From positions 1 to 64,000 of the forward strand of contig NZ_JANBBE010000015.1 of NCBI RefSeq assembly GCF_024648825.1: 64,000 bases of DNA. Direction: 5' to 3'. The notes beneath the pieces are model-generated. The model was not told the DNA's origin, made no database searches, and saw nothing but the letters and a program-made list of their open reading frames with translations. This document shows, in pieces, positions 45,167-53,403 of the stretch (its first letter is position 1; each line of letters begins with the position of its first letter). The position numbers and the translations under genes are program-made. This DNA is from Lentzea californiensis. GTDB lineage: Bacteria > Actinomycetota > Actinomycetes > Mycobacteriales > Pseudonocardiaceae.

Positions 45167-46123
45167 TCAGGAAGTCTTCTTGCCGGTGATCGACACGTTG
45201 TAGAACACCTCGCGCGGCAGCACCTTCGAGAAGACGTTCTGGTCGACCCACGTGAGGTTCTGCCAGGTGCGGTAGGCGAACATCGCCCACCCGAAGCCCA
45301 GCTTCTCGCGCGGCACGGCGGCCTCGAACGTGCGCACCGGCCAGCCGAACAGAGCGGCGGACAGCTCGTCGGTCACCGCGCGGACGCCGACGGCACCGGC
45401 GCGACGAGCCGTGGCCTCCAGCTGGTCAGGGTCGAACGTGTGCAGGTCGACCACGGCCTCCAGCGCGGCGGCGCGGGAGGACTCGTCGAGCTCCTCCTGC
45501 GGACGGCGCCACTCCCCCAGCACCGGCACGGCCTTGGTGATGTTGGTGGTCAGCCACCACGTCGCCTGGCCGAGCTTGCGGGCGTAGAAGTTGCCGATGT
45601 TCGTCGGGTCGCCCGCGAACACGAACTTGCCGCCGGGCTTGAGCACCCGCAACACCTCGCGCATCGCCGCCTCCACATCGGGGATGTGGTGCAGCACCGC
45701 GTGACCGACGACGAGGTCGAACGTGTTGTCGTCGTAGGGGATGCGCTCGGCGTCGGCGACGCGGCCATCGACGTCCAGGCCGAGGTGCTCGGCGTTGCGC
45801 AGCGCGACCTCGACCATGCCGGGCGACAGGTCGGTGACCGAGCCCTTCTTGATCACTTCGCCCTGCATCAGGTTCAGCAGGAAGAAGCCCGTGCCGCAGC
45901 CCAGTTCCAGCGCGTGCTCGTACGGGCCGACGTCACCCGCGGCGGCGCGGAACCGGTCCGTCGCGTAGGTGATGCAACGGTCGTCGTACGAGATCGACCA
46001 CTTCTCGTCGTACGTGCCCGCTTCCCAGTCGTGGTAGAGCACCTGCGCGAGCTTGGTGTCCTTGTAGGCCGCCTCGACCTGTTCCGCTGTCGCGTGCGGG
46101 TTCGGTGCCGGATCAGTTGCCAC
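45167..46123 (-). CDS. class I SAM methyltransferase (Rv3038c-like)
   Basis: This 318-residue methyltransferase of the UbiE/Coq5 type has motif I ALELGCGTGFFLLNL, LSPGMVEVALRNAE, and VVGHAVLHHIPDVEAAMREVLRVLKPGG. GTG at 46123 overlaps the enoyl-CoA hydratase gene by 11 nt. It corresponds to Rv3038c. The substrate is unknown; it lies in a minus-strand operon with the THUMP-like gene and echA. Confidence 0.88.
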   Translation of the reverse strand: MATDPAPNPHATAEQVEAAYKDTKLAQVLYHDWEAGTYDEKWSISYDDRCITYATDRFRAAAGDVGPYEHALELGCGTGFFLLNLMQGEVIKKGSVTDLSPGMVEVALRNAEHLGLDVDGRVADAERIPYDDNTFDLVVGHAVLHHIPDVEAAMREVLRVLKPGGKFVFAGDPTNIGNFYARKLGQATWWLTTNITKAVPVLGEWRRPQEELDESSRAAALEAVVDLHTFDPDQLEATARRAGAVGVRAVTDELSAALFGWPVRTFEAAVPREKLGFGWAMFAYRTWQNLTWVDQNVFSKVLPREVFYNVSITGKKTS

Positions 46124-46892
46124 TGAACTTCGCCTTTCCGGGACCGTTCGCGATGAACGACTCCACGCCGTTCTTCTTGTCCTCCGTCGCGAACAACGCC
46201 GCGAAGAGGTGGCTTTCGAGCTTGAGGCCCGACTCCAGGTCGGTGTCGAGGCCACCGTCGACGGCGGCCTTCGTCGCGGCCAGCGCGAGCACGGGCCCGT
46301 TGACGAACTGCTTGGCCCACCGCACGGCGGCGGCGTACACGTCGTCGGGCGCGACGACCTCGTCGACCATGCCGATCTCGAGCGCCTCCTGGGCGCCGAC
46401 GAACCGGCCGGTGTAGAGCAGGTCCTTGGTCTTCGACGGACCGATCAACCGGGCGAGGCGCTGCGTGCCGCCACCGCCGGGGATCAGGCCGAGCAGGATC
46501 TCGGGCTGGCCGACCTTCGCGTTGTCACCGGCGATGCGGCGGTCGCAGCCGAGAGCGACCTCGAAGCCGCCGCCCAGCGCGTACCCGGTGATCGCGGCGA
46601 CCGTCGGCTTCGGCACCGAGGCCAGCGCGCCGAGCGCGTCCGACAGGCCCTTGGCCCGCAGCGTCATCTCGGCGTGGGAGATCTGCGCGAACTCCTTGAC
46701 GTCCGCGCCGGCCGCGAAGACCTTCTCGCCGCCGTACACGATGACCGCGTAGACGTCCGAACGCTCCGAGGCCTCCTTCGCGGCGGCCTGGAGCTCGGTC
46801 TGCACCTGCCGGTTCAGGGCGTTCATCGGCGGCCGCTCCAGGCGGATCGTGCCGATCCCGTCCTCGACTTCCAGCCTAACGAACTCAGCCAC
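46113..46892 (-). CDS. enoyl-CoA hydratase/isomerase
   Basis: A 259-residue crotonase-fold enzyme. The CoA and oxyanion region FAAGADVKEFAQIS and GYALGGGFEVALGCD hold the two backbone NH groups of the oxyanion hole, and the catalytic Glu region is GLIPGGGGTQRL. It catalyses hydration of 2-enoyl-CoA in fatty acid oxidation. The GTG has AAAGGAG 4-5 nt upstream. It corresponds in order to echA17 (Rv3039c). It lies next to the unusual inverted repeat at 46925-47024. Confidence 0.92.
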   Translation of the reverse strand: MAEFVRLEVEDGIGTIRLERPPMNALNRQVQTELQAAAKEASERSDVYAVIVYGGEKVFAAGADVKEFAQISHAEMTLRAKGLSDALGALASVPKPTVAAITGYALGGGFEVALGCDRRIAGDNAKVGQPEILLGLIPGGGGTQRLARLIGPSKTKDLLYTGRFVGAQEALEIGMVDEVVAPDDVYAAAVRWAKQFVNGPVLALAATKAAVDGGLDTDLESGLKLESHLFAALFATEDKKNGVESFIANGPGKAKFSGN

Positions 46893-46924
46893 TGTGCTCC
46901 TTTGCCGCTGCTCCGCAGACGGCG

Positions 46925-47024
46925 GCGAGTTCGCCGGGAAGTCGGTCGTCCGGCCGCCGATTCGGGCCAAATCGCCTGCGGCGGTTGACCTGAATCGGCG
47001 GCCGGACGACCGACGCGAACTCGC
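46925..47024. repeat. 100-bp hairpin (10- plus 23-bp perfect arms)
   Basis: GCGAGTTCGC (46925-46934) pairs with 47015-47024, and the 23 nt at 46941-46963 pair perfectly with 46992-47014. A 6-nt bulge is on the left arm only, and the loop is 28 nt. The total is 33 bp of perfect pairing. It fills most of the 173-bp gap between the ABC-ATPase stop and the echA start. It codes for nothing and has no U-tract. Confidence 0.82.
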
Positions 47025-47065
47025 GATTCCGTCCGATTGCCGTCACGTTACCTAGCGGTAGCTTG

Positions 47066-47869
47066 TCAGACCTTGCGCCGGGCGAAGAACCGCTCCCCGG
47101 ACTTCTGCAGCTCCAGGTCCTGCCCGAACGTCTTGGAGAGGTTCTCCTCGGTCAGCACGTCGTCGAGCAACCCCTGAGCCACGATCGACCCCTCGCGCAG
47201 CAGCAAAGCGTGCGTGAAGCCCGGCGGGATCTCCTCGACGTGGTGCGTGACCAGCACCATCGCGGGAGCGTCCGGGTCCATCGCCAGCTCCGAGAGCTTC
47301 GCGACCAGGTCCTCGCGGCCGCCCAGGTCGAGGCCCGCGGCGGGCTCGTCGAGCAGCAGCATCTCGGGGTCCGTCATCAACGCGCGGGCGATCAGCGTGC
47401 GCTTGCGCTCGCCCTCGCTCAGCGTGCCGTAGAGGCGGTCGGCGAGGTGCGCCATGCCGAGGGTGCCGAGCAGCTCGCGGGCGCGGTCCGTGTCCTGCTT
47501 GCCGTACTCCTCGCGCCAGCGGCCGAGCACCGCGTACCCGGCGGAGACGACCAGGTCGACGACCGTCTCGTCGGGCGGGATGCGGCCGCCCAGGGCCGCG
47601 GAGCACAGGCCGATCCGGGGCTTGAGCTCCTGGACGTCCGTCTTGCCCAGACGTTCACCCAGGAGGTGGACCTTGCCCTTGGTCGGGTGCAGGTCGGCGC
47701 TGGAGAGCCTGAGCAGGGTGGTCTTGCCGGCGCCGTTCGGGCCCAGCACCACCCAGCGCTCGTCCAGTTCCACGCTCCAGTCGATGTTTCCGACCAGCGT
47801 GTTCTTGCCTCGGCGGACCGACACGCCCGCCATGTGCACGACCAGATCTGTCACGTCGACGTCCGCCAC
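47066..47869 (-). CDS. ABC transporter ATP-binding protein (Rv3041c-like)
   Basis: This 267-residue ABC ATPase has Walker A GPNGAGKTT, signature LSEGERKR (a relaxed LSGGQ), Walker B MLLLDEPAAGLDL and the His-switch VTHH. It has no membrane subunit next to it, so it may serve a separately encoded permease, or act as a soluble ABC-F-like/Uup-independent regulator. The GTG start is a guess (a second GTG is 15 nt further in). It corresponds to Rv3041c. Confidence 0.88.
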   Translation of the reverse strand: MADVDVTDLVVHMAGVSVRRGKNTLVGNIDWSVELDERWVVLGPNGAGKTTLLRLSSADLHPTKGKVHLLGERLGKTDVQELKPRIGLCSAALGGRIPPDETVVDLVVSAGYAVLGRWREEYGKQDTDRARELLGTLGMAHLADRLYGTLSEGERKRTLIARALMTDPEMLLLDEPAAGLDLGGREDLVAKLSELAMDPDAPAMVLVTHHVEEIPPGFTHALLLREGSIVAQGLLDDVLTEENLSKTFGQDLELQKSGERFFARRKV

Positions 47870-47997
47870 ACCCCCATTCTTCCGAACGGCCTCGCACCGA
47901 CCACTCATCGGGGTGTCCCTCGCGCGGGGTGACCCCGCTGCGCCGCCTGTGTGAACTCTCAAGTTTTTTGTCGGTAGCGGATGCCAAGATCAGAGGT

Positions 47998-50112
47998 ATG
48001 GCTACGCGACCCGAGTCCGAGGTGCTGGCAGGCCGACCGTTCCCACTGGGGGCACACGCCGAAGCAGGCGGTGTCCGGTTCGCGGTGACGTCCCACGTCG
48101 CCGACGCGGTCGAAGTCTGTCTCGTCGACGACGACGGCACCGAGAAACGGGTCGAGCTGACCGAACGGACGTTCGGCGTCTGGCACGGTCTCGTGCCCGG
48201 CGTCACGCCCGGCCAGCGGTACGGGTTCCGGGTGCACGGGCCGTACGACGCGGGGCGCGGCCTGCGCTGCAACCCGGCGAAGCTGCTGGTCGACCCGTAC
48301 GCACGGCAGATCGAGGGCGGGATCACGAACCTGGAGGCCTCCCTCGGCTACGTCGGCGACCCGATGCACGGGCCGCCGTCCGCCGTCGACTCGCTCGGCA
48401 GCGTGCCCCTGTCCGTCGTCAGCTCACCGGGCGGCGCGGACACGGGCGTGAAGCCCGACGTGCCGTTCGAAGAGGCGGTCATCTACGAGATGCACGTCAA
48501 GGGCTTCACGAAGAACCACCCGGAGATCCCGGAGAAGCTGCGCGGCACGTACCTCGGGCTCGCGCACCCGGCGGCGATCGAGCACCTCACGCGCCTGGGC
48601 GTCACGACTGTCGAGCTGCTGCCGGTCCAGGCGTTCCAGGACGAGCCGTCGCTGCTCAGCCGCGGCGCGAGCAACTACTGGGGCTACTCGCCGCTGGGCT
48701 ACTGCGCGCCGCACGCCGCGTACGCGAGCGAGCCGGGCAACGAGGTCCAGGAGTTCCGCACGATGGTCGCGGCGATGCACGCGGCGAACATCGAGGTGCT
48801 GATCGACGTCGTCTACAACCACACCTGCGAGGGCGGTCCGGACGGGCCGACCATCTGCTTCCGCGGCTACGACGCGCCGGGGTACTACCTGCACGCCGGC
48901 GGCGGCAGCACGGTCGACATCACCGGCTGCGGCAACACGCTGGACGCCGGGTCGCCGCAGGTCGTGCGGCTGGTCACCGACTCGTTGCGCTACTGGGCGG
49001 CCGAGATGGGCGTCGACGGGTTCCGGTTCGACCTCGCCTCGACGATGGGCAGGCCGGGCGGCGGGTTCTTCGACCGCGACTCGGCCCTGCTCACAGCCAT
49101 CACGACGGACCCGGTGCTGTGCCGGTCCAAGCTGATCGCCGAGCCGTGGGACGCGACGGGCGACGGGTACCGGGTCGGCGACTTCGGCATGCAGTGGGCC
49201 GAGTGGAACGGCCGGTACCGCGACACGGTCAGGGATTTCTGGCGCGGCCACACGTCCGTGCGCGATCTCGCATACCGGCTCTCCGGCTCGAGCGACCTGT
49301 ACGCGGACGACCTGCGCCGGCCGTGGCAGTCGATCAACTTCATCACCGCGCACGACGGGTTCACGCTGCGGGACCTGGTGTCGTACAACGACAAGCACAA
49401 CGAGGAGAACGGCGAGGAGAACCGCGACGGCACGAACGACAACCGTTCGTGGAACTGCGGCGCCGAGGGCGAGACGTCCGATCCCGCGGTCCTCACCCTG
49501 CGCGCGCAGCAGGCGCGGAACCTGCTCTCGACGCTGCTGCTGTCGACCGGCACGCCGATGATGACGGCGGGCGACGAGATGTGGCGCACCCAGGGCGGCA
49601 ACAACAACGCGTACTGCCTGGACAACGACGTGTCGTGGGTCGACTGGACGACGAGCGACGCGAGCGAGGCGCTGCTGGGGTTCACGCAGCGGCTGATCGA
49701 CCTGCGCGCGTCGTCGCCGGCGTTGCGGCAGCCCGAGTTCTTCGAGGGCCGCACGACGCCCAGCGGCAACCCGGACCTCGTGTGGTTTAGGCCGGACGGG
49801 CGGGAGATGGCGGAGACGGACTGGTTCGACGAGGGCCGTCGCACGCTCGGCATGTTCATCGACGGCTCGAACTGCCTCTCCCGCACACGGGACGGTGAGC
49901 TCGTGTCGGACGACTCGTGGCTGATGCTGATGCACGCCGGTGCGGAGGCCATCAGCGTGACGCTGCCGCACGAGCGCTATGGGCCGTCGTACGAGCCGTT
50001 CCTCGACACGACGACGGCGGACGGCTCGCCGGCGAATCCCGGTTCTCTCGCGCCGCGCGAGAAGCTCACCGTGCCCGCGCGCTCGTTGCTGCTGCTCCGC
50101 ATACCGCGCTGA
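47998..50112 (+). CDS. glgX: glycogen debranching enzyme GlgX
   Basis: This 704-residue GH13_11 isoamylase-type enzyme hydrolyses alpha-1,6 branches of phosphorylase-trimmed glycogen. A CBM48-like N-terminal domain (about 10-110) precedes the barrel. The nucleophile is in DGFRFDLAS (Asp345), the acid in LIAEPWD (Glu382), and the transition-state Asp in TAHDGFTL. ATG at 47998 has AGAGG only 1-2 nt away, so the start is uncertain by a few codons. It is divergent from the ABC ATPase gene. Confidence 0.94.
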   Translation: MATRPESEVLAGRPFPLGAHAEAGGVRFAVTSHVADAVEVCLVDDDGTEKRVELTERTFGVWHGLVPGVTPGQRYGFRVHGPYDAGRGLRCNPAKLLVDPYARQIEGGITNLEASLGYVGDPMHGPPSAVDSLGSVPLSVVSSPGGADTGVKPDVPFEEAVIYEMHVKGFTKNHPEIPEKLRGTYLGLAHPAAIEHLTRLGVTTVELLPVQAFQDEPSLLSRGASNYWGYSPLGYCAPHAAYASEPGNEVQEFRTMVAAMHAANIEVLIDVVYNHTCEGGPDGPTICFRGYDAPGYYLHAGGGSTVDITGCGNTLDAGSPQVVRLVTDSLRYWAAEMGVDGFRFDLASTMGRPGGGFFDRDSALLTAITTDPVLCRSKLIAEPWDATGDGYRVGDFGMQWAEWNGRYRDTVRDFWRGHTSVRDLAYRLSGSSDLYADDLRRPWQSINFITAHDGFTLRDLVSYNDKHNEENGEENRDGTNDNRSWNCGAEGETSDPAVLTLRAQQARNLLSTLLLSTGTPMMTAGDEMWRTQGGNNNAYCLDNDVSWVDWTTSDASEALLGFTQRLIDLRASSPALRQPEFFEGRTTPSGNPDLVWFRPDGREMAETDWFDEGRRTLGMFIDGSNCLSRTRDGELVSDDSWLMLMHAGAEAISVTLPHERYGPSYEPFLDTTTADGSPANPGSLAPREKLTVPARSLLLLRIPR

Positions 50113-50204
50113 ACTCCTTGCGGCCACTTGACTCTGTGTCCGAGGTTCTTCCGGCAACTGGACGCTCTAGCCACACTCTGAGCACGTCTGGCACCATCAC
50201 GCCC

Positions 50205-50291
50205 GTGGTCGTCTACTGCTGGACGGACCGCACGATCGACCTCGTACTCGTGGCGTCGTGCGGGTGTAGCTCGACGCGACGCACGCGCTGA
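50205..50291 (+). CDS. cysteine-containing leader peptide upstream of cdo
   Basis: This predicts a 28-residue frame beginning at GTG 50205 and ending at TGA 50291, 61 nt before the dioxygenase start. Its middle, RTIDLVLVASCGCSS, resembles the R-x-[VI]-D-L-x-x-VAS-x-x-C pattern of short leader peptides found upstream of sulfur genes in actinomycetes (recalled). Cys codons occur at residues 5, 19 and 21. The stop codon lies in the loop of a strong hairpin, so ribosome stalling at Cys could change the fold. It probably has no function as a protein. Confidence 0.6.
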   Translation: MVVYCWTDRTIDLVLVASCGCSSTRRTR

Positions 50292-50310
50292 CAGCGCCCT
50301 GCGTCGCGTC
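50273..50310 (+). promoter_or_regulatory. attenuator-like hairpin overlapping leader stop
   Basis: GACGCGACGCA (50273-50283) pairs perfectly with TGCGTCGCGTC (50300-50310). Inside this, GCGCT (50285-50289) pairs with AGCGC (50293-50297), and the three-nucleotide loop includes part of the leader TGA. A ribosome at the cysteine codons would cover or free the left arm. Confidence 0.6.
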
Positions 50311-50352
50311 TTGATCGCTACCCGTACCGACGCGGCCTTCAGGAGCGAGTGC

Positions 50353-50940
50353 GTGACCTCGACGTATGCAGACCAAGATCATTTCGACCTCCACCCGGTG
50401 CTGGACAGCCAGTTGCTGCGGGACGTGATCCACCCGTCCCGCGACCTGTGGACGCCACGCGAGCTGCGCGACCTCACCTCGTTCGTGGCGAGCGAGCTGA
50501 CCACCGGGCTGCTCCAGATCCTCGACTACTCGCCCGAACGCCGCTGGTGGGCACGGCTGGGGCTGACCGAGGGCGTCGAGCTGTGGCTGCTGTCGTGGCT
50601 GCCGGGCCAGGGCACCGAGCCGCACGACCACGGCGGTTCAGCCGGGTCGTTCACCGTGCTGACCGGCAAGCTGCGGGAGGACTACCGCTACCCCGCCGGG
50701 CCGATCCGGTCCGCGGTGCGCGACACCGGCGACGCGCTGGGCTTCGGGTCCGGGCGCGCGCACCAGGTGCTGAACCCGTTCGAGGCACCGGCCGCGACCG
50801 TGCACGCCTACTCGCCGCCGCTCGTGCCGACCCGCGAGTACGCGTCGCTGCACGACATCCCCGACTCGATCCCGCCGCTGCCCGCGCAACGCCTGCCGCT
50901 GGCCGAACTGCGCCGGCTGGCCGACCTGGAGGGCCCGTGA
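50353..50940 (+). CDS. cysteine dioxygenase
   Basis: This 195-residue cupin oxidises cysteine to cysteine sulfinate with Fe(II) and O2. The metal ligands are His91 and His93 in TEPHDHGGSAGSF and His137 in GRAHQVL. GTG at 50353 has AGGAG 7 nt upstream. Cysteine regulation fits the leader peptide before it. Its stop overlaps the rhodanese start (GTGA), so the operon turns cysteine over and handles sulfane sulfur. Confidence 0.9.
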   Translation: MTSTYADQDHFDLHPVLDSQLLRDVIHPSRDLWTPRELRDLTSFVASELTTGLLQILDYSPERRWWARLGLTEGVELWLLSWLPGQGTEPHDHGGSAGSFTVLTGKLREDYRYPAGPIRSAVRDTGDALGFGSGRAHQVLNPFEAPAATVHAYSPPLVPTREYASLHDIPDSIPPLPAQRLPLAELRRLADLEGP

Positions 50941-51326
50941 GCAACCTCGACACCATCCTCGAAGACGCCCGGTCACATCTCGAGCGGCTCGAACCGCACG
51001 AGGTGCTCGCGCTGGAGGACGTGCTCGTCGTCGACATCCGGCCGGCCCACAACCGGCTGGCCGAGGGCGAGATCGAGAACTCCGTCGTGGTCGAGCGGAT
51101 CGTGCTGGAGTGGCGGCTCGACCCGGAGGGCGAGTGGCGGCTGCCGGGGTTCGACGCCGGCACGACGGTGGTCGTCGTGTGCAACGAGGGCTGGTCGTCG
51201 TCGCTCGCGGCCAGGGACCTGCAACGGGTCGGGCTGCCCAACGCGACGGACCTCGTCGGCGGGTACCGGGCCTGGCGCGCCGCCGGACTGCCGATCCGCG
51301 AGGGCGGCACACAGCCCGTGGTCTGA
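50937..51326 (+). CDS. rhodanese-like sulfurtransferase
   Basis: This 129-residue single-domain rhodanese has the active-site loop VVCNEGWSSSLAA with Cys82 as the persulfide carrier. It starts GTG at 50937 in a 4-nt overlap with the dioxygenase gene. It likely takes sulfur from thiosulfate or polysulfide released near cysteine catabolism. It corresponds to the cdo-rhodanese pairs seen in other actinomycetes. Confidence 0.9.
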   Translation: MSNLDTILEDARSHLERLEPHEVLALEDVLVVDIRPAHNRLAEGEIENSVVVERIVLEWRLDPEGEWRLPGFDAGTTVVVVCNEGWSSSLAARDLQRVGLPNATDLVGGYRAWRAAGLPIREGGTQPVV

Positions 51327-51364
51327 CCGTGGAACCGCTACCGCGCCGGTAACGTCTGCTGACC

Positions 51365-52486
51365 GTGACACGCATGCGCTGGGTCGTGACGGCACTGGTC
51401 GTGGCCGCAACGATCGCCTGGACCCTCCCGGAGTTCCACCTCGGCCTGGCCGGAGCACTGGCCGGCCTGATGGTGGAGCTGACCGCGGCCCAGGCCGGCC
51501 TGGCGCTCGGCGCCGCCCTGTTCGGACTCCGGATCACGCACGTGATCATCGGCATCGGCGGTGAGCTCAAGTCGTGGACCTGGACGCACCAGCGGCTCGT
51601 CCTGCGCCAGATCCCCGTGCTCGCGACCATCGGGATCACCGGGCTCAAGCCGGGGGTGCGCCGGCGGACCGTCCTCACCGGAGCGTTCGCGATCGCCTTC
51701 TGCGCGGTGGTCGCGGCGGTGACGTGGCTCGCCGCCGGCAGCGCGTTCGGCAAGGGCATGGCGCTCGCCGCCACCACCTGCCTCCTCTGGCAACTCGTGC
51801 CGGTCCAGCAGCCGGGCAACACGAGCCTGGGCTGGTTCGTGTTCTCGCTGCCGAAGCTCTCCGGACGGCCGCTCGGCGAACTGGAGGCAGGGCCCGGCGT
51901 GCTCGCCGGCATGGACGCCTACCAGCGCGGTGACCTCGACGAGGCCGAGCGCATCTACACCGAGCTGGTGCGCGAGCACCCCGGCCTGCTCACCGTCGCC
52001 GGGCTCAAGGTCGTGACGTCGTGCGCCCGCGAGCGGTACCTCGAAGCGCTGCGGACGGTGATGGGGCTGACCGGTCGCGAGGACCTGAGCACGCGCGACC
52101 TGGCGTTCGTGATGGCCACCACCGCGGGTGTCTCGGTGCTGGCGGTCGAGGCGGGGCAGTTCCCCGCGGACGTGGGTCTGGAGACCGCGCGCAGCATGTT
52201 CGGCAACGCCTACGAGGCCGGATATCCGAAGCAACGCGCGAACGGGACGCTGGCGATCATGGCGTTGATCGAGGGCGACACCACGAAGGCCAGGCAGCTC
52301 GCGGGCTGCTCCGCCGAGTCGAGCGAGAACGCGCAGGGCCGTGCCGACGACCTGATCACCATCGCACGGGCGTGGATGGTGGACGGCGACAACGCGAAGG
52401 CCCGCGAACTCGTGGCCGAGGTACACGAGCTCGCGGGCTGGAGCCCGCGGGTGGCGGCGACCCGCGCCCGCCTGCAGATCAGCTGA
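51365..52486 (+). CDS. membrane protein with TPR-like domain
   Basis: This predicts 373 residues. N-terminal membrane helices occur at about 7-60 and 110-155, followed by a soluble TPR-like region (about 175-373, GMDAYQRGDLDEAERIYTELVREHPG; DLITIARAWMVDGDNAKARELV). It begins GTG at 51365, 9 nt after TAACGT. It probably assembles or senses at the membrane; function unknown. It ends before a bidirectional terminator. Confidence 0.78.
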   Translation: MTRMRWVVTALVVAATIAWTLPEFHLGLAGALAGLMVELTAAQAGLALGAALFGLRITHVIIGIGGELKSWTWTHQRLVLRQIPVLATIGITGLKPGVRRRTVLTGAFAIAFCAVVAAVTWLAAGSAFGKGMALAATTCLLWQLVPVQQPGNTSLGWFVFSLPKLSGRPLGELEAGPGVLAGMDAYQRGDLDEAERIYTELVREHPGLLTVAGLKVVTSCARERYLEALRTVMGLTGREDLSTRDLAFVMATTAGVSVLAVEAGQFPADVGLETARSMFGNAYEAGYPKQRANGTLAIMALIEGDTTKARQLAGCSAESSENAQGRADDLITIARAWMVDGDNAKARELVAEVHELAGWSPRVAATRARLQIS

Positions 52487-52512
52487 CCTCCGAACGGGAC
52501 AGCACGCACGGC

Positions 52513-52548
52513 GAAGGGCCCGTCACCGGGAACGGTGACGGGCCCTTC
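52513..52548. terminator. bidirectional terminator, 15-bp perfect stem
   Basis: GAAGGGCCCGTCACC pairs perfectly with its complement at 52534-52548 around a GGGAAC loop. It lies between two convergent genes, 26 nt after one stop and 16 nt before the other, and so serves both. Confidence 0.88.
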
Positions 52549-52564
52549 GCACCCCGCGGACAGA

Positions 52565-53101
52565 TCAGCTGTTCTGGACCGGCAGGCCGGGCAGCGCGGG
52601 CAGGCCACCGGGAGGCGCCGGCAGACCGCACTTGCCCAGCAGGTCTTTGGCGGTGTCGAGCACCAAGGTCAGCATCGCGGTGATCTTGCCGACGTCGGGC
52701 GGCCCACCCGCGGCGCCGAGGACCGTGCCGCCCAGCCCGGCGATGGCCGAGATCAGGTTCAACACGACGGGCAGGCACTGGTCGGCCGGACCTGTGTACT
52801 CGGCGGCCCGCGCCGGCAGGGGTACGCCCGGCGCACTGACAGGCGGTGTCGGTAGACAGCCGGCGTTCTGCATCGCTGTCACGAGGCCGAGGAGGTCACC
52901 GATCAACGGTTTCACGGCTTCCACGTTGGGCACGGGCACGAGACTGCCGACGGCTTTCTTGAGTTTTGCCGCGAAGTCCGTGACGAGACCGGCGCAGGCG
53001 GCGGGGAGTTCTGGCGCGGCGGGCAACGCACTGGCAGCCGGGATGGTCGAGGCGGTGAACAATGCTGCGACGAGCGAGAGTGCGGTAATCGTCTTCTTCA
53101 C
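52565..53101 (-). CDS. secreted four-cysteine protein
   Basis: This predicts 178 residues with a signal peptide (VKKTITALSLVAALFTASTIPAASA, cleavage near residue 25), then a mature region rich in Pro, Ala, Leu and Gly with four cysteines (AACAG, AGCLP, QCLP, GKCG), which could form two disulfides. GTG at 53101 has AAGG 5 nt upstream. Secreted low-complexity proteins of this size are common in actinomycetes. Function unknown. Confidence 0.75.
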   Translation of the reverse strand: MKKTITALSLVAALFTASTIPAASALPAAPELPAACAGLVTDFAAKLKKAVGSLVPVPNVEAVKPLIGDLLGLVTAMQNAGCLPTPPVSAPGVPLPARAAEYTGPADQCLPVVLNLISAIAGLGGTVLGAAGGPPDVGKITAMLTLVLDTAKDLLGKCGLPAPPGGLPALPGLPVQNS

Positions 53102-53403
53102 GGCTACCTTCTTCCTCAATGCGCAATTCATTTGGAGCCGCTCCGAGAAAACCTTTCTACGAATTCTCGTGCGGTTCATTCCATGCCGATGAGCGTAAGC
53201 CTGCACCCAGGCTCCTACCAGCGGAGATCACGAATTCACCCACTCGAAAAAGTGGTCATTCGTTTGAGCTAAGGGGTATGAGGGGTACACGCCTGACCCA
53301 GGTCACCAGCAGTGACCAGGCAACGAAGAAGACGAACACATCAGGGCATCCAGCCCGCCTTTTTCAGGCGGGCCGGATGCCCTGTGTCGATCTCGCGAAG
53401 CGA
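53102..53403. other. 302-bp gap with strong terminator 53342-53384
   Basis: No gene seen. A large hairpin at 53342-53384 (CAGGGCATCC-A-GCCCGCCT paired with its complement except one A/C mismatch, loop TTTTC) lies 20 nt after the glgP stop and ends that minus-strand transcript. The rest is comparatively AT-rich and should hold the promoter of the secreted gene at 53101. An AGAAA/TTTCT palindrome is at 53146-53158. Confidence 0.7.

Noticed and set aside
50273-50310. Intrinsic terminator of glgX
   Set aside because: It overlaps the leader frame and lies 160 nt after glgX with no U-tract. Attenuator or regulatory hairpin is a better fit.
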